DNA from: Sphingobacterium sp.
GTDB taxonomy: Bacteria; Bacteroidota; Bacteroidia; Sphingobacteriales; Sphingobacteriaceae
Assembly (NCBI GenBank): GCA_031286695.1
Contig: JAITTY010000005.1
Coordinates: 868,001 to 932,000, forward strand
DNA: 64,000 nt
Reading direction: 5' to 3'
A program made the position numbers and the translations under genes. Numbering within the stretch: the first letter of the stretch is position 1; the number at the start of each line of letters is the position of its first letter. Positions 46,419-56,862 of this stretch are shown piece by piece. Under the pieces are notes generated by a model. That model had not been told where the DNA came from and made no database searches. It saw only the letters and a list, made by a program, of their open reading frames with translations.

Positions 46419-47933
46419 CTAAAATTTTCCTGTTCGCTTATCCCACCACATTTGTTCACCCCAGACATTGTCAACTACCTTTGCTGCCGCAACATCAGTA
46501 TTCGCTTTGTTATATAAATATTCATTGTTCGGGTAAGGCAATCGCCAAGGCTGATCATTGTGCTTCTTCCCAAATATAGAATTCAACGAAGGATAATTTG
46601 TTGTTGGAACTCCAGTTCTCCGGTATAAGCTCCAAGCTTCAAAATTTTCTTTAAACAGCGCTACCCACATATCCCACCAAATACGCTCTTTTGTATTATT
46701 CCACTTTCCAGCTCCTGCTAAATAGGCGTTTGTAGCTTCCGTAGAAATCCCATTGTCAGCCATAGATAAATTTACAGCTTTTTCATAGGCCATCTGTGCA
46801 GATACACCTACGTTATACCCTAGCATTGCCGCCTCAGCCAAAATATAGTACGTTTCACAGGCTTTAAAAAATGGTGTTGCACCAGCTGCATTGGTTATAT
46901 AACGATCACCTATCCAAGAAACAGAAGTTAGACTCGAAGGACCTTGTTTTGCTCCATTAGGATAACCTCGATACTCACCGTCATTTGCTTTTAAAGCCAC
47001 CGCAGCAATCCGAGGATCCTTCGTATCAATTAAATGGTCGATGAAAATATCAGACAGTGCCCAGTTATTTCTTCTATTCCCTATCATCCCGGAATTATAC
47101 CAAGGTTCATAATATGGTGGAGCTCCGGGGTAAGATAGCTGACAACTTTCACTATTGTCGCCTATAACGGGATACGTATCTGGTTTACCTGCAATTTCTT
47201 CTATCGTCGATTTAGCCAAATCAGGCGCTACTCCAGAAATGCGCATGGCTATGCGAAGCCTCAAGGAATTACAGAACTTACGCCATTTCAACATCTCCAA
47301 GTCTAGATCTTTTTTACTTGGATTATAATAAATTGCATCTGCTCCATCCAATTCATCAGTTCCATAGCCTTTTGCCATCTCATCAGCGATCTCTTTTAAA
47401 CTTTTCAATATAGCAGGATAAATATCTTCTTGTTTATCATACTTTGCTCTTAAAACCCCACCTTGCTCTTCAGTTCCCTGAAACGTCTCCGTAAAAGGTA
47501 CATTTCTCCACCCGTCCGTTAAATAGGACCACATATAATTTTGCCAGATCCGCGCAATAAAGCGAACATTTTTGTAGCCTGCGGCAGTCTTTTCGGTATA
47601 ATCCAACATATCTTTTAGCTGCGTATTATTATAGTAACACGCATACCAACGATTGCCATAAGTATTGTTTGTAGGCACCAATCCGGACATAAAATCCATG
47701 TATTGAATTTTAACAATATAGCCTGCAAACGTACCATAACCATCAACATCCCCCCCAAACTGCTCGCCCGTATTGCGGAGCACATTAACCAGCGTATTGT
47801 TTGGTGGACTATAAGGCAATGCATCTGGGTTAGTATTTATATCTTCGAAATTCTTAGTACATCCCGATAATAACAGAAGTGATAGCGCCGAAGCTGCTAA
47901 TCCTGTTTTCTTAATAATCTTATTCATACTCAT
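46419..47933 (-). CDS. SusD-like lipoprotein, SusD-like_2 type (peptidase-linked locus)
   Basis: A 504-residue lipoprotein: MSMNKIIKKTGLAASALS, then LLSGC and TKNFEDINTNPDALPY. The region VRFIARIWQNYMWSYLTDGWRNVPFTE and WRKFCNSLRLRIAMRISG is typical of the SusD-like_2 family (PF12771), which differs from the classical SusD proteins of the other three loci. This subfamily is often found beside SusC proteins of unknown or non-glycan substrate. It follows its susC by 36 bp. No glycan enzyme is near; peptidases are, so a peptide ligand is plausible, as for RagB of Porphyromonas. Confidence 0.9.
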   Translation of the reverse strand: MSMNKIIKKTGLAASALSLLLLSGCTKNFEDINTNPDALPYSPPNNTLVNVLRNTGEQFGGDVDGYGTFAGYIVKIQYMDFMSGLVPTNNTYGNRWYACYYNNTQLKDMLDYTEKTAAGYKNVRFIARIWQNYMWSYLTDGWRNVPFTETFQGTEEQGGVLRAKYDKQEDIYPAILKSLKEIADEMAKGYGTDELDGADAIYYNPSKKDLDLEMLKWRKFCNSLRLRIAMRISGVAPDLAKSTIEEIAGKPDTYPVIGDNSESCQLSYPGAPPYYEPWYNSGMIGNRRNNWALSDIFIDHLIDTKDPRIAAVALKANDGEYRGYPNGAKQGPSSLTSVSWIGDRYITNAAGATPFFKACETYYILAEAAMLGYNVGVSAQMAYEKAVNLSMADNGISTEATNAYLAGAGKWNNTKERIWWDMWVALFKENFEAWSLYRRTGVPTTNYPSLNSIFGKKHNDQPWRLPYPNNEYLYNKANTDVAAAKVVDNVWGEQMWWDKRTGKF

Positions 47934-47969
47934 TGTATTTGTTAAGAATATAAAATTCTTGAAATCTAA

Positions 47970-50900
47970 TTAAAAAGTAATACCTAGTTTCAATCCTATA
48001 CTGCGTGAACTTGGAACTGACGCTTGCTCAAAACCGACACCTCTACTATCACTCGATACACCACTGGTTTCTGGGTCAATACGCATTGTATTGGATTTAT
48101 CCACCCACAATAACGCTAGATTGGAGCCTATCAATGACACATTCGCACGTTTGATTCCCTTAATTTTACCATAAACATGTTGCGGAATTGTATAAGTAAT
48201 ATATCCTTCGCGTAATTTCAAGAAAGATCCATCAAATACATACATTTCCGCTATCCCTCCTGATTCATACCAGTCTTGAGTATTTACGGCAATAGTATTT
48301 TCTACCCAGCCTCCTTTCCCATCTGGCATCGCAAATCGCTCATTTTTCATCACATCTTTTCCTGCAACAATAGCACGCTCACGCACGCCATTTTCAGCAG
48401 TGATAGCAGCAATCCCCGAACCATAAGCGTGACTCATGGTTTGCGACCAAATGTCTCCACCTTTTCTAAAGTCTAGCATGAAACCTACAGTAAAGTCTTT
48501 ATACTTAAATTCGTTTCTAAGACTCATCATATAGTTAGGTGTGACATGGCCAATAACTTGAGTAGATTTTGTATTATCAACAAATCCTTCTTCAGTCACT
48601 TTGATAGCACCTTTCATTGGACCATCCTCAACACGATTATATCCAGGGCCAACTAATGCTCCCCATGATTCCCCTACTTTAGCCATATTGGCAATTCCCC
48701 ATGTCCAACCAATTTGATAGGTATCCAGATTTAATTGAGGGTACAATTCTAAAATCTTATTTTTATCTTTAGCAAAATTGAACGATGCCGTCCAATTTAC
48801 ACCTGTCTCACTTTTTAAGATATCACCACGTAACTGAATTTCCACCCCTTTACTTTCAATATTCCCTGCATTCAGGACCATACTGCTAAATCCGACAACA
48901 TTTGAGGTTGTAACCGGCAGAATCTGTTTTTTTGCATTTTTGTGATAATAAGTAAAGTCAGCGTGTAAGCGGTCCTTAAAAAAACCAAGTTCGGTACCAA
49001 CCTCCCAAGTCCGTATACTTTCTGGTTCCAAATTAGGACTCGGATAAGTCATACTTTTATAGATTTGGGCAACCCCATTAAAAGAACTATTCTGTGCGTA
49101 GTAATATCGTTTATTTCTGAATGCAGTGGTTGCATTACCAATTTCAGCTAAGTTGAAGCGCAATTTCCAAAAGGAAAGCACATCACCTTTTAGACCTTCA
49201 AAAGTCGTTGTAGGGAGCCAACTTAGGTTGAAAGATGGATAGAAAAAGGACTTCGTTATTGTGGACGACCAATCATTTCTAGCCGTCACATCTACATATA
49301 CCTGATCTTTCCAACCTAATGAAACCAATCCATAGATAGAATTTGAACGGATATGACTATGATCCATTAGATTGATAGCATCCCCCACTCGATTAGAAAT
49401 CGTATAAACTCCTGGAACAGTTAAGGCATCAGCGCCAACTGTACTATTTTCATTCTGTGCATCTCTATAATTTGCTCCAGCACTTGCGAGTAAATTGAAA
49501 TCACCGAGTTGTTTATTGAACGTAGCTATAAAATCTAAATTCAACTCTGTATTATTGGTTTTAAGATCTCGAAAACTACCATTCGGATTATCAAAGTTGA
49601 AATAATTAGACTGGAACATCTTCGCATTGTAATAATCCAATCCTACTCGTCCCTCAAATTTTAAGAACGTATAGGGTTGGTAATATAAGGACGACTTTCC
49701 AAAAACCCGATTTTTATTCAATGAATTTGTTGTCTTGTTCATTGTAAAATACGGATTCACATGATAAGATGAATTCCAATTGTAATAGGTGTAGTCTCCT
49801 GTTTCCGGATCTCTTTGATCCCAATTGTCTTTTAAACTTTGCATATTTACCTGCCGACCAAACCAAATAAAACCATTGATCGGATTGGCCGCATCATACC
49901 CTTGCATAATCAAATTATCGCTTTGTGTTCTCGAATAATTAGCCATCACATCATAGGATATTTTATCCGATAATTGATAAAAATTATTGAGCTGCATGGA
50001 GTATCTAGTCTGATCCGTGTTAGGTACAGTTCCAATTTGATTTCTATAAGATAATGCCGCTCTGGTAGAAGACTTATCTCCTTTAGATATTAAGGAGAGA
50101 TTATGATTCTGCGAATGTCCTAATTGAAAAAAGTCTCGCACGTTGTTTTTATGTGAAATCCAAGGTGTCGCTTGTCTAACCCCATTTACCACAGGGCTAT
50201 CAAATTGCCGCAGGTTCAGGCCAATATCCAAACGAGGTCCCCACGATTCATCAAAACCATCATTTACACCATCATCTGATTCACCCGTACCATCGACATA
50301 GTTAAAAGATTTTTGTTCCGCATACTGCTGATAAGTCAATCCCTTTCCATTCAGATTATAATGATACTCGTCTCCTCGTGATCCCTGCCCATATAAGTTT
50401 TGGAATTTTGGCAAGGTTGCCACCTGATCGACGGTAAAGTTTCCGTCGTAAGCCAAACTCACTCCGTTTTTTGCCTTTTTACCGGATTTTGTTGTGATTT
50501 CAATAACTCCTCGTCCTGCACGCATACCGTATAGCGCCGCTGAACCTCCTTTTAAAATACGAACATCTTCAATATCTTCTGGGTTGATATCATTTAAACC
50601 AGATCCATAATCAACCCCTCCATAGGTATTGTCGCCCGAACGTTGCGTATTATTAGTAATTGGAACTCCATCGACAACAATCAACGGCTGTTGATCTGCC
50701 TGCAGAGAAGAGTTTCCTCTTAAAGAAATCCGCGCAGATGCCCCTACAGCTCCACCGAATTGATTGACTTGAACCCCCGCAACTTTCCCCGATAAAGAAC
50801 TCGTTACACTCAATTGCCCAGCATCGGTCAAGTCTTTGGCTTTTACCTCTTGAATTGCGTATCCTAACGATTTTTTATCCCTGGTAATTCCCATCGCTGT

Positions 50901-51212
50901 GACGATAACCTCATCCAAATTCCGTTCGTCAGATTGTAAGGTAACTTGCAGTGTAGTTTGATTGGTTAAGTTCACTTCCTTACGACCATAACCAATTGCC
51001 GACACACTTAAAGTACCTGCTTGCTTATAGTTAATCGTAAAGTCACCGTTTTGTCCAGTCTGTGTTGCTGTTCCATCCCGAAGCGTGATTGTAACTCCGG
51101 GGATAGGTTTCCCGTCTTGGTCGACCACCTTCCCCTTTAAAACTGTTTGCGCATATACTGCCGAGCTTACCAAGACAGTAGCGGCTAGCATAGCAATGCT
51201 TTTTCTGTTCAT
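47970..51212 (-). CDS. SusC/RagA family TonB-linked outer membrane transporter (peptidase-linked locus)
   Basis: The largest SusC in the window, 1080 residues. Signal peptide ending AVYAQ, regulatory-like domain (LKGKVVDQDGKPIPGVTITLRDG), DEVIVTAMGITRDKKSLGYAIQEV, which replaces the VVVGYGTQ form seen in the other three, then plug (VDGVPITNNTQRSG, ILKGGSAALYGMRAGRGVIEITTKSGK) and barrel ending GLKLGITF. This DEVIVTAMGI/LGYAIQEV branch pairs with SusD-like_2 lipoproteins. An AraC gene lies upstream in the same direction and five peptidase genes lie beyond it, so I infer peptide import. Confidence 0.93.
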   Translation of the reverse strand: MNRKSIAMLAATVLVSSAVYAQTVLKGKVVDQDGKPIPGVTITLRDGTATQTGQNGDFTINYKQAGTLSVSAIGYGRKEVNLTNQTTLQVTLQSDERNLDEVIVTAMGITRDKKSLGYAIQEVKAKDLTDAGQLSVTSSLSGKVAGVQVNQFGGAVGASARISLRGNSSLQADQQPLIVVDGVPITNNTQRSGDNTYGGVDYGSGLNDINPEDIEDVRILKGGSAALYGMRAGRGVIEITTKSGKKAKNGVSLAYDGNFTVDQVATLPKFQNLYGQGSRGDEYHYNLNGKGLTYQQYAEQKSFNYVDGTGESDDGVNDGFDESWGPRLDIGLNLRQFDSPVVNGVRQATPWISHKNNVRDFFQLGHSQNHNLSLISKGDKSSTRAALSYRNQIGTVPNTDQTRYSMQLNNFYQLSDKISYDVMANYSRTQSDNLIMQGYDAANPINGFIWFGRQVNMQSLKDNWDQRDPETGDYTYYNWNSSYHVNPYFTMNKTTNSLNKNRVFGKSSLYYQPYTFLKFEGRVGLDYYNAKMFQSNYFNFDNPNGSFRDLKTNNTELNLDFIATFNKQLGDFNLLASAGANYRDAQNENSTVGADALTVPGVYTISNRVGDAINLMDHSHIRSNSIYGLVSLGWKDQVYVDVTARNDWSSTITKSFFYPSFNLSWLPTTTFEGLKGDVLSFWKLRFNLAEIGNATTAFRNKRYYYAQNSSFNGVAQIYKSMTYPSPNLEPESIRTWEVGTELGFFKDRLHADFTYYHKNAKKQILPVTTSNVVGFSSMVLNAGNIESKGVEIQLRGDILKSETGVNWTASFNFAKDKNKILELYPQLNLDTYQIGWTWGIANMAKVGESWGALVGPGYNRVEDGPMKGAIKVTEEGFVDNTKSTQVIGHVTPNYMMSLRNEFKYKDFTVGFMLDFRKGGDIWSQTMSHAYGSGIAAITAENGVRERAIVAGKDVMKNERFAMPDGKGGWVENTIAVNTQDWYESGGIAEMYVFDGSFLKLREGYITYTIPQHVYGKIKGIKRANVSLIGSNLALLWVDKSNTMRIDPETSGVSSDSRGVGFEQASVPSSRSIGLKLGITF

Positions 51213-51857
51213 AAGTTTAGTTTCAGATGTGTTAGTTTATAGTGCTTTTTATAACAACTAAGTTAGAAGTACAAACCTTTTATTGTTAACCGAATTTTGA
51301 CAAGTATTGCCCAGTTATTAACCCAAAGTGTTAAATAATTGAATTTAACCCAACCAATCTCAACAGAAAAAGCTCTTATACGAGTACATCTTCACAAAAA
51401 CAGCCACATCTATCCACCATCAACAGACCAATTTACAACAGAGACCACAAAAACACATTGATCTAATTTACTTTATTATGATTTTTAAGAATTTCTACCC
51501 GAACGCACTTCAAAAAAGTAAAGAAAGAATTCAGAAAAGACATTTTCCAGCTTTTTTAAGGGATATTTCAAAAAAACTCAGGAAAAGTTACTCGTAAAGA
51601 AGTTTAGAAAGGAAACAAAGATTTGCTAAAATCTGCCTTTTGAGATCGATATCTTTGGCTTTAAGAAAAAGTGTATATAATTAAAAAGTAAAATCCAGCC
51701 AAAAATAGCCTTATAGGTCCCATTTTTAGCTGAATTTTACCGCATATATAATATTCAAAGCTGATCCAATCGAGCCGCTAGCACGATTAATTAAGAAAGT
51801 AAACTTACCGTGTTCCGAAGTATTCCGCGATCTAAATCCCGATTTGAATTTCATACA
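51213..51857. promoter_or_regulatory. Upstream region of peptidase-linked susC
   Basis: 645 bp without a gene, AT-rich, between the AraC stop and the susC start. I found no consensus -7 box with good spacing for the leftward susC transcript, although one must be here or upstream. It contains the imperfect inverted repeat at 51689-51739. Confidence 0.4.
51689..51739 (-). terminator. Imperfect inverted repeat, possible AraC terminator
   Basis: Arms 51689-51706 and 51722-51739 are complementary at 16 of 18 positions (both mismatches are GU-type in one orientation). Read leftward the stem is followed by CTTTTTAATT. It sits about 120 bp after the AraC stop, so it may end that transcript. Confidence 0.45.
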
Positions 51858-52742
51858 CTAAATAACAGAATAGAGTGTCTGTTTATATTGCTGCACGTAT
51901 TCTTTTGGGTTACAGCCAACGATTTGTTTAAAAACCCGGTTAAAATTAGTAATGCTATTAAATCCACAATTGTAGGCAATAAAAGAAACACTGTCCAAGT
52001 GATCCTCATTTAATTGATTACAAACTTCCTTAACTCTTATTCTATTCAGGTAGGTAACAAAAGTAACACCGCAATGCTTTTTAAAATAACGACAAAATGC
52101 CTGTGGAGTAAGATTGGCATGGCCGGCAACATCCTCCAAAGTAATTTCGTCCCTATAGTGTTCTTTAATATAATTGCAGATGACATTTATGCGATTCGGT
52201 CCTGACATACTATCAAAAGCCACTTCCACCCTTTCGTTACAGAGTGCTTCAGCCCCACGGGATATATTTGCCAACGCTCTCAGTAAATAGAAAAAGTGCA
52301 TCAACTTATCCATCTGATCAGAAGATTTCAATTGACAGACTCGTTCCGATATTTGCTCAAAACACCTTTCTGGAACCTTAAATCCCCTGGAGTTATTATA
52401 GATAAATTGATTCAGCGATTCAAATTCGTCCAAAGAAAATAGGGATTTCAGCTTGCCATTAGGATCAAAAAAAATAGAAACAGAACGCGATTCATTAGAC
52501 AGACCATCTTGGGACGCAGACTTAAAAACATGCGGTTGATTAGCACCTAAAAAGAATATATCATTTTCCTTAAAGGGATGGAGTGTATCTTCAACAATCA
52601 AAATTCCACTACCTTTTTTTATCCACATTAACTGAGCTTCCTGATGACGGTGAAAATAGGGATAGAAAGTTTCCAAAACATCTTCTTGCACAGTCAAACT
52701 TTGCCCTCGGGTTGTTGGCACGTTAAATTGGAGCGTTTTCAT
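51858..52742 (-). CDS. AraC family transcriptional regulator with cupin-type sensor domain
   Basis: A 294-residue cytoplasmic regulator. The N-terminal cupin-like domain (about 20-110) has FHRHQEAQLMWIKKGSGILIV and FKENDIFFLGANQPHVF. The C-terminal double helix-turn-helix (about 185-290) has DVAGHANLTPQAFCRYFKKHCG and ISFIAYNCGF-like SFIAYNCGFNSITNFNRVFKQIVGCNPKEY. It is upstream of susC in the same direction and divergent from the Xaa-Pro aminopeptidase gene, the position of a local regulator for both. The effector is unknown. Inverted repeats in its own upstream region may be its sites. Confidence 0.9.
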   Translation of the reverse strand: MKTLQFNVPTTRGQSLTVQEDVLETFYPYFHRHQEAQLMWIKKGSGILIVEDTLHPFKENDIFFLGANQPHVFKSASQDGLSNESRSVSIFFDPNGKLKSLFSLDEFESLNQFIYNNSRGFKVPERCFEQISERVCQLKSSDQMDKLMHFFYLLRALANISRGAEALCNERVEVAFDSMSGPNRINVICNYIKEHYRDEITLEDVAGHANLTPQAFCRYFKKHCGVTFVTYLNRIRVKEVCNQLNEDHLDSVSFIAYNCGFNSITNFNRVFKQIVGCNPKEYVQQYKQTLYSVI

Positions 52743-52758
52743 AAGTTTATTTAGTTTT

Positions 52759-52854
52759 ATGTTTACTGTTTAGTAACATAAATATAACAACTCCAAAGCA
52801 ACAACACTACTTTCAAATAAAACATAAAAATACTATACTAAAATATGTTTAGTA
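52759..52854. promoter_or_regulatory. Two related inverted repeats upstream of araC-type gene
   Basis: ATGTTTACTGTTTAGTAACAT (52759-52779, given in two overlapping halves: ATGTTTACT and TTTAGTAACAT) and TACTAAA-n5-TTTAGTA (52836-52854) share the TTTAGTA/TACTAAA core. They lie 17 and 94 bp upstream of the AraC start, in the gap shared with the divergent peptidase gene. Autoregulatory or co-regulatory sites are likely. Confidence 0.45.
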
Positions 52855-53192
52855 TTCGACAATATTTAATAATCCTCTAATAATACTACGCACAAAACAA
52901 AGAATTGACAATAAAAATCCATTTATAGTGGAAAAATGGGTTAAAATACAATTAGACTTTGATAAATTGTGATAATTATTATTCAATAGAAAGATTGAAC
53001 TTTATTAAATTTCGTTGCTAGCTCTTTTTTAGTATAAAAAAGAGGAGCATATCATTTGTAACAAGAACAAACACTACACATTAAGAGAGACCTTTTAAAT
53101 AAATCATTTTGAAGCACATAAATTTTACGATATTCGTATTAGACAATAGGCACCTAAGTAGACAATCCAACTTCAAATAATTCCCAAAACTT

Positions 53193-54581
53193 ATGTTCAA
53201 AAAAGAAATATATCTTAATCGCCGAAATAATCTATTATCAAAGATCACAACTGGCAAAATTCTTTTGTTAGGCAGCATTGAAAATCCGATCAATTTTGAG
53301 CACAATACCTATCCATTTCGCCAAGACAGCAGCTTCTTATATTATATAGGTATCAAAAGTCCACGTTTGGCGGCGGTATTGGATACTGAAAAAAACGAGA
53401 CCATACTATTTGGTGACGAAATGACAATCGATGATATTGTTTGGATGGGTCAACAGCAGACTTTAGCTGAAAAGGCTGACCTTTCGGGTATCAGCAAAAT
53501 CCTGCCTTTCAATCAACTCTTCGACTACCTTAGCAAAGGAAAACAGGAAGAGGTTCACTACCTTCCTCCTTATCAATCCCATAATAAATTATTACTTGAG
53601 CAGCTGACCGGCCGTTCTACCAATCAGCTACAGCCTTCCGTCGCATTAATTGAAGCTGTCGTGGCACAACGGAGCATCAAATCGGCCGAAGAAATTATCG
53701 AATTAGAGAAAGCTGTAGATATTGCCGTGGATATGCACCGCCTTGCTATGCGAATGACAAAACCTGATCGTTATGAATATCAGATCAGCAATGCTATGCA
53801 ACATTTTGCACAAGATCAGGGAACATCCTTCTCCTATCCGCCGATAGTCACAAAACGGGGTGAAATTCTGCACAATCATATGCAATTTCACCAACTTTAT
53901 GAAGGTGATCTCCTACTTAATGATTCGGGCGTCGAAACCGCTATGGGTTATGCTTCGGACTTGACCAGAACCTTTCCTGTAGGAAAACGTTTTACGGCTT
54001 TACAAGAGGAAATTTACCAGATTGTCTTACATGCGTTTAAAACGGCAGAGCAGCTGCTGACCTCCGGAATACGTTTTAAAGAAATACATTTAAAAGCCTG
54101 TGAAGCACTGGTAGACGGACTCATACAAACCGGATTCATGAAAGGCAATGCCCAAGATGCGGTCATGAATCACGCACATGCGCTTTTCTTTCAATGTGGA
54201 CTCGGGCATATGCTCGGCCTTGACGTGCACGATATGGAAGATCTTGGTGAACAATATGTTGGATATACCGAAGCAGAACCAAAGGACACCAAAACCTTTG
54301 GAATAAAATCGCTGCGACTAGGCAAGAAATTGGAAGCTGGTCATGTGCTAACTGTTGAACCCGGAATCTATATCATTCCTGAATTAACGCAGCTTTGGGA
54401 ACAGCAAAATTTACACAAAGAATTTATCAACTATGATTTCTTAAATAAACACCTCGATTTTGGCGGGATTCGTATTGAAGATAATTATCTTATTGAGACA
54501 GATGGATACCGTCGTCTAGGAAAATACCTTGAACGCGAAATTCAGGAAATCTATCAGCTCAAAGACAATCCAATTGATTAA
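53193..54581 (+). CDS. pepP: Xaa-Pro aminopeptidase, family M24B
   Basis: A 462-residue protein with no signal peptide, so cytoplasmic. The N-terminal domain (about 1-165) is followed by the pita-bread catalytic domain. The five metal ligands are D244 (LLLNDSG), D256 (YASDLTR), H339 (CGLGHMLGLDVHD), E389 (TVEPGIY) and E429 (GGIRIED). It removes an N-terminal residue when proline follows, using two Mn ions. It starts the plus-strand peptidase run and is divergent from the AraC gene. The next gene, 84 bp away, is another enzyme that cuts at proline. Confidence 0.93.
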   Translation: MFKKEIYLNRRNNLLSKITTGKILLLGSIENPINFEHNTYPFRQDSSFLYYIGIKSPRLAAVLDTEKNETILFGDEMTIDDIVWMGQQQTLAEKADLSGISKILPFNQLFDYLSKGKQEEVHYLPPYQSHNKLLLEQLTGRSTNQLQPSVALIEAVVAQRSIKSAEEIIELEKAVDIAVDMHRLAMRMTKPDRYEYQISNAMQHFAQDQGTSFSYPPIVTKRGEILHNHMQFHQLYEGDLLLNDSGVETAMGYASDLTRTFPVGKRFTALQEEIYQIVLHAFKTAEQLLTSGIRFKEIHLKACEALVDGLIQTGFMKGNAQDAVMNHAHALFFQCGLGHMLGLDVHDMEDLGEQYVGYTEAEPKDTKTFGIKSLRLGKKLEAGHVLTVEPGIYIIPELTQLWEQQNLHKEFINYDFLNKHLDFGGIRIEDNYLIETDGYRRLGKYLEREIQEIYQLKDNPID

Positions 54582-54665
54582 ATAATGAACAACTAACATC
54601 GTGATAAACTCGAAAAGTGACCTTAAATCCTTTCTCGGGATCAATACACGCAAACAGATAAACAA

Positions 54666-56840
54666 ATGAACAGCATTAAACAGTCGATCTTTATTATTTT
54701 AATACTGATTTTTCAGGTTCCAGCTTCCATTTTTGCACAGCGACTTTGGACAGATCATGGTGACCAGTATTATGAATTTTCTGACAAGGGAATAGAAATG
54801 GTCAACCCTAAAAATGGGATGCGCTCCATTTTTCTTTCACAGCAATCGCTTATCCCACAAGGTACAACAACAGCGCTAAAGGTGGAAAATTTTTCCGTTT
54901 CCCAAAACAGGGAACTGATTTTACTCTATACCAATAGCAAAAGAGTTTGGCGCGAGAATACAAGAGGTGATTATTGGGTCTATAACAAGAAGTCCAGTCA
55001 GTTACAGCAGCTGGGCAAAAAATTTCCGGCTTCACAACTGATGTTTGCGAAGTTTAACCCGCAAGCAGATAAAGTAGCCTACGTCAATAAAGCCGACCAC
55101 AATGTTTACATGGAAGATCTCGCCAATGGCAGCATTGTTGCCGTTACCAAAGATGGTACGGACCGTCTAATCAATGGAACTTTCGACTGGGTATACGAGG
55201 AAGAATTTGGCTGTAAAGATGGTTTCCGCTGGTCGCCGGACGGTGCTTCCATTGCTTATTGGAAGCTTGATGCCCGCAATATCCGTAATTTTCTGATGAT
55301 CAACAATACGGATAGCCTCTACTCCTATACCATTCCAGTGGAGTATCCTAAAGTCGGACAATCGCCGAGTGCCTGTTCGATATGGACCTATGAAATCGCC
55401 ACTGGAAAAAATACCATGCTGAATATCCCGGGAGATCCCAACCAGCACTATATTCCCCGCATGGAATGGTGTCTTGATAGCAAGCAGGTTATCCTAGAGC
55501 AGCTCAACAGAAAACAAAATGAGAGTAAAATCTATACCGTCGCTCTCTCCGATAATAAAGCGCAAAATATACATCAGGAGCAAAGCGACTCGTGGATTGA
55601 TATCAAAGCACGATGGAACAACAACGATCCTTCGGGATGGGACTGGGTTCAAAGTGGCAAGGCCTTCATCTGGGTTTCGGAAAAGGACGGCTGGCGCAAA
55701 ATCTATCAGATTGATTTATCGGGCAACGAGAAGCTGGTTATGAAAGCGGACTATGATATGATCAATCTTGACTTTTTCGATCCGAAAAATGAAACGATTT
55801 ATTTTACCGCCTCTCCAAGCAATGCAACGCAGAAGTATCTGTATAGTGTATCGACGAAAGGCGGAGTTCCAAAAAGACTGACCCCAGTCTCATACGAAGG
55901 CACCTGCGATTATGATATTTCAAAAGACGGTAAAATTGCCATCTTCAGCTTTAGCAACCGGGCAACATTAAAACACAATGCCGTTATTGAGTTACCGACA
56001 CACAAAATACTCGTAGACTTTGATTTTAAACGTGAAAAGAAAGTCAGCGATGGTATTGCCGAGTTTTTTAAAGTTAAAACAACCGACGGTATTGAGTTAG
56101 ACGGCTGGATGGTAAAACCACTTGATTTCGATCCCAATAAAAAATATCCTGTCGTCTTTATGGTCTACGGCGAACCCGCATCACAAACTGTATTAGACAA
56201 TTTCGGCGCAGGTTATAACAGTTTATATAAAGGAAATATGGCGCAGGACGGCTACATTTATATTTCTTTGGATAATCGCGGAACTCCTGCGCCTAAAGGC
56301 AGCTTGTGGCGAAAAAGCATCTACCGCAATATCGGGCAGCTCAATATTCGCGACCAGGCTTTAGCGACGCAAGAAATACTGAAATGGCCCTTTGTCGACA
56401 ATTCACGTGTTGCCGTTTGGGGCTGGAGCGGCGGCGGATCGAGTACGCTCAACCTACTGGGGCAATACCCGCAAATCTATAAAACCGGTATTGCCATTGC
56501 AGCTGTAGCAAATCAGTTACTATACGACAATGTATACCAAGAACGCTACATGGGCCTTCCCCAAGAAAATCTGGCAGACTTTGAAAACGGCTCCCCTCTG
56601 AAATATGCAAAAAATATCAAAGGCAACCTACTCTACATCCATGGAACTGGAGACGACAATGTGCATTATCAAAATGCAGAAGTCCTGATCAATGAACTGA
56701 TCAAAAATAACGTGCAGTTCCAGTTGATGTCTTACCCCAACCGAAGCCATTCAATTAGCGAGGGACAAGGTACACACGAGCATTTAAAAACATTATTTAC
56801 AAACTATCTAAAATTACATTGCCCTCCGGGTGGAAGATAG
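54666..56840 (+). CDS. Dipeptidyl peptidase IV-like S9 peptidase
   Basis: A 724-residue secreted serine peptidase (signal peptide ending IFAQ). The N-terminal eight-bladed propeller domain (about 30-480) contains GTFDWVYEEEFG, in which E178/E179 are the DPP IV double-Glu that holds the free N-terminus of the peptide. The alpha/beta hydrolase domain has the triad S588 (WGWSGGG), D664 (GTGDDNVHY) and H695 (NRSHSI). It should cut X-Pro or X-Ala dipeptides from N-termini in the periplasm. The M1 gene starts 22 bp after its stop. Together with the M24B enzyme this gives full trimming of proline-containing peptides. Confidence 0.93.
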   Translation: MNSIKQSIFIILILIFQVPASIFAQRLWTDHGDQYYEFSDKGIEMVNPKNGMRSIFLSQQSLIPQGTTTALKVENFSVSQNRELILLYTNSKRVWRENTRGDYWVYNKKSSQLQQLGKKFPASQLMFAKFNPQADKVAYVNKADHNVYMEDLANGSIVAVTKDGTDRLINGTFDWVYEEEFGCKDGFRWSPDGASIAYWKLDARNIRNFLMINNTDSLYSYTIPVEYPKVGQSPSACSIWTYEIATGKNTMLNIPGDPNQHYIPRMEWCLDSKQVILEQLNRKQNESKIYTVALSDNKAQNIHQEQSDSWIDIKARWNNNDPSGWDWVQSGKAFIWVSEKDGWRKIYQIDLSGNEKLVMKADYDMINLDFFDPKNETIYFTASPSNATQKYLYSVSTKGGVPKRLTPVSYEGTCDYDISKDGKIAIFSFSNRATLKHNAVIELPTHKILVDFDFKREKKVSDGIAEFFKVKTTDGIELDGWMVKPLDFDPNKKYPVVFMVYGEPASQTVLDNFGAGYNSLYKGNMAQDGYIYISLDNRGTPAPKGSLWRKSIYRNIGQLNIRDQALATQEILKWPFVDNSRVAVWGWSGGGSSTLNLLGQYPQIYKTGIAIAAVANQLLYDNVYQERYMGLPQENLADFENGSPLKYAKNIKGNLLYIHGTGDDNVHYQNAEVLINELIKNNVQFQLMSYPNRSHSISEGQGTHEHLKTLFTNYLKLHCPPGGR

Positions 56841-56862
56841 ACCGAATAGTTATTATTTACAG

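Noticed and set aside
46268..46474. 68-codon minus-strand ORF after susD
   Set aside because: It crosses the susD end in another frame and contains the terminator hairpin; no start signal or family feature is seen.
53081..53305. 74-codon minus-strand ORF before the Xaa-Pro aminopeptidase
   Set aside because: It overlaps the start of a real gene on the other strand and lies in AT-rich DNA; low complexity explains it.
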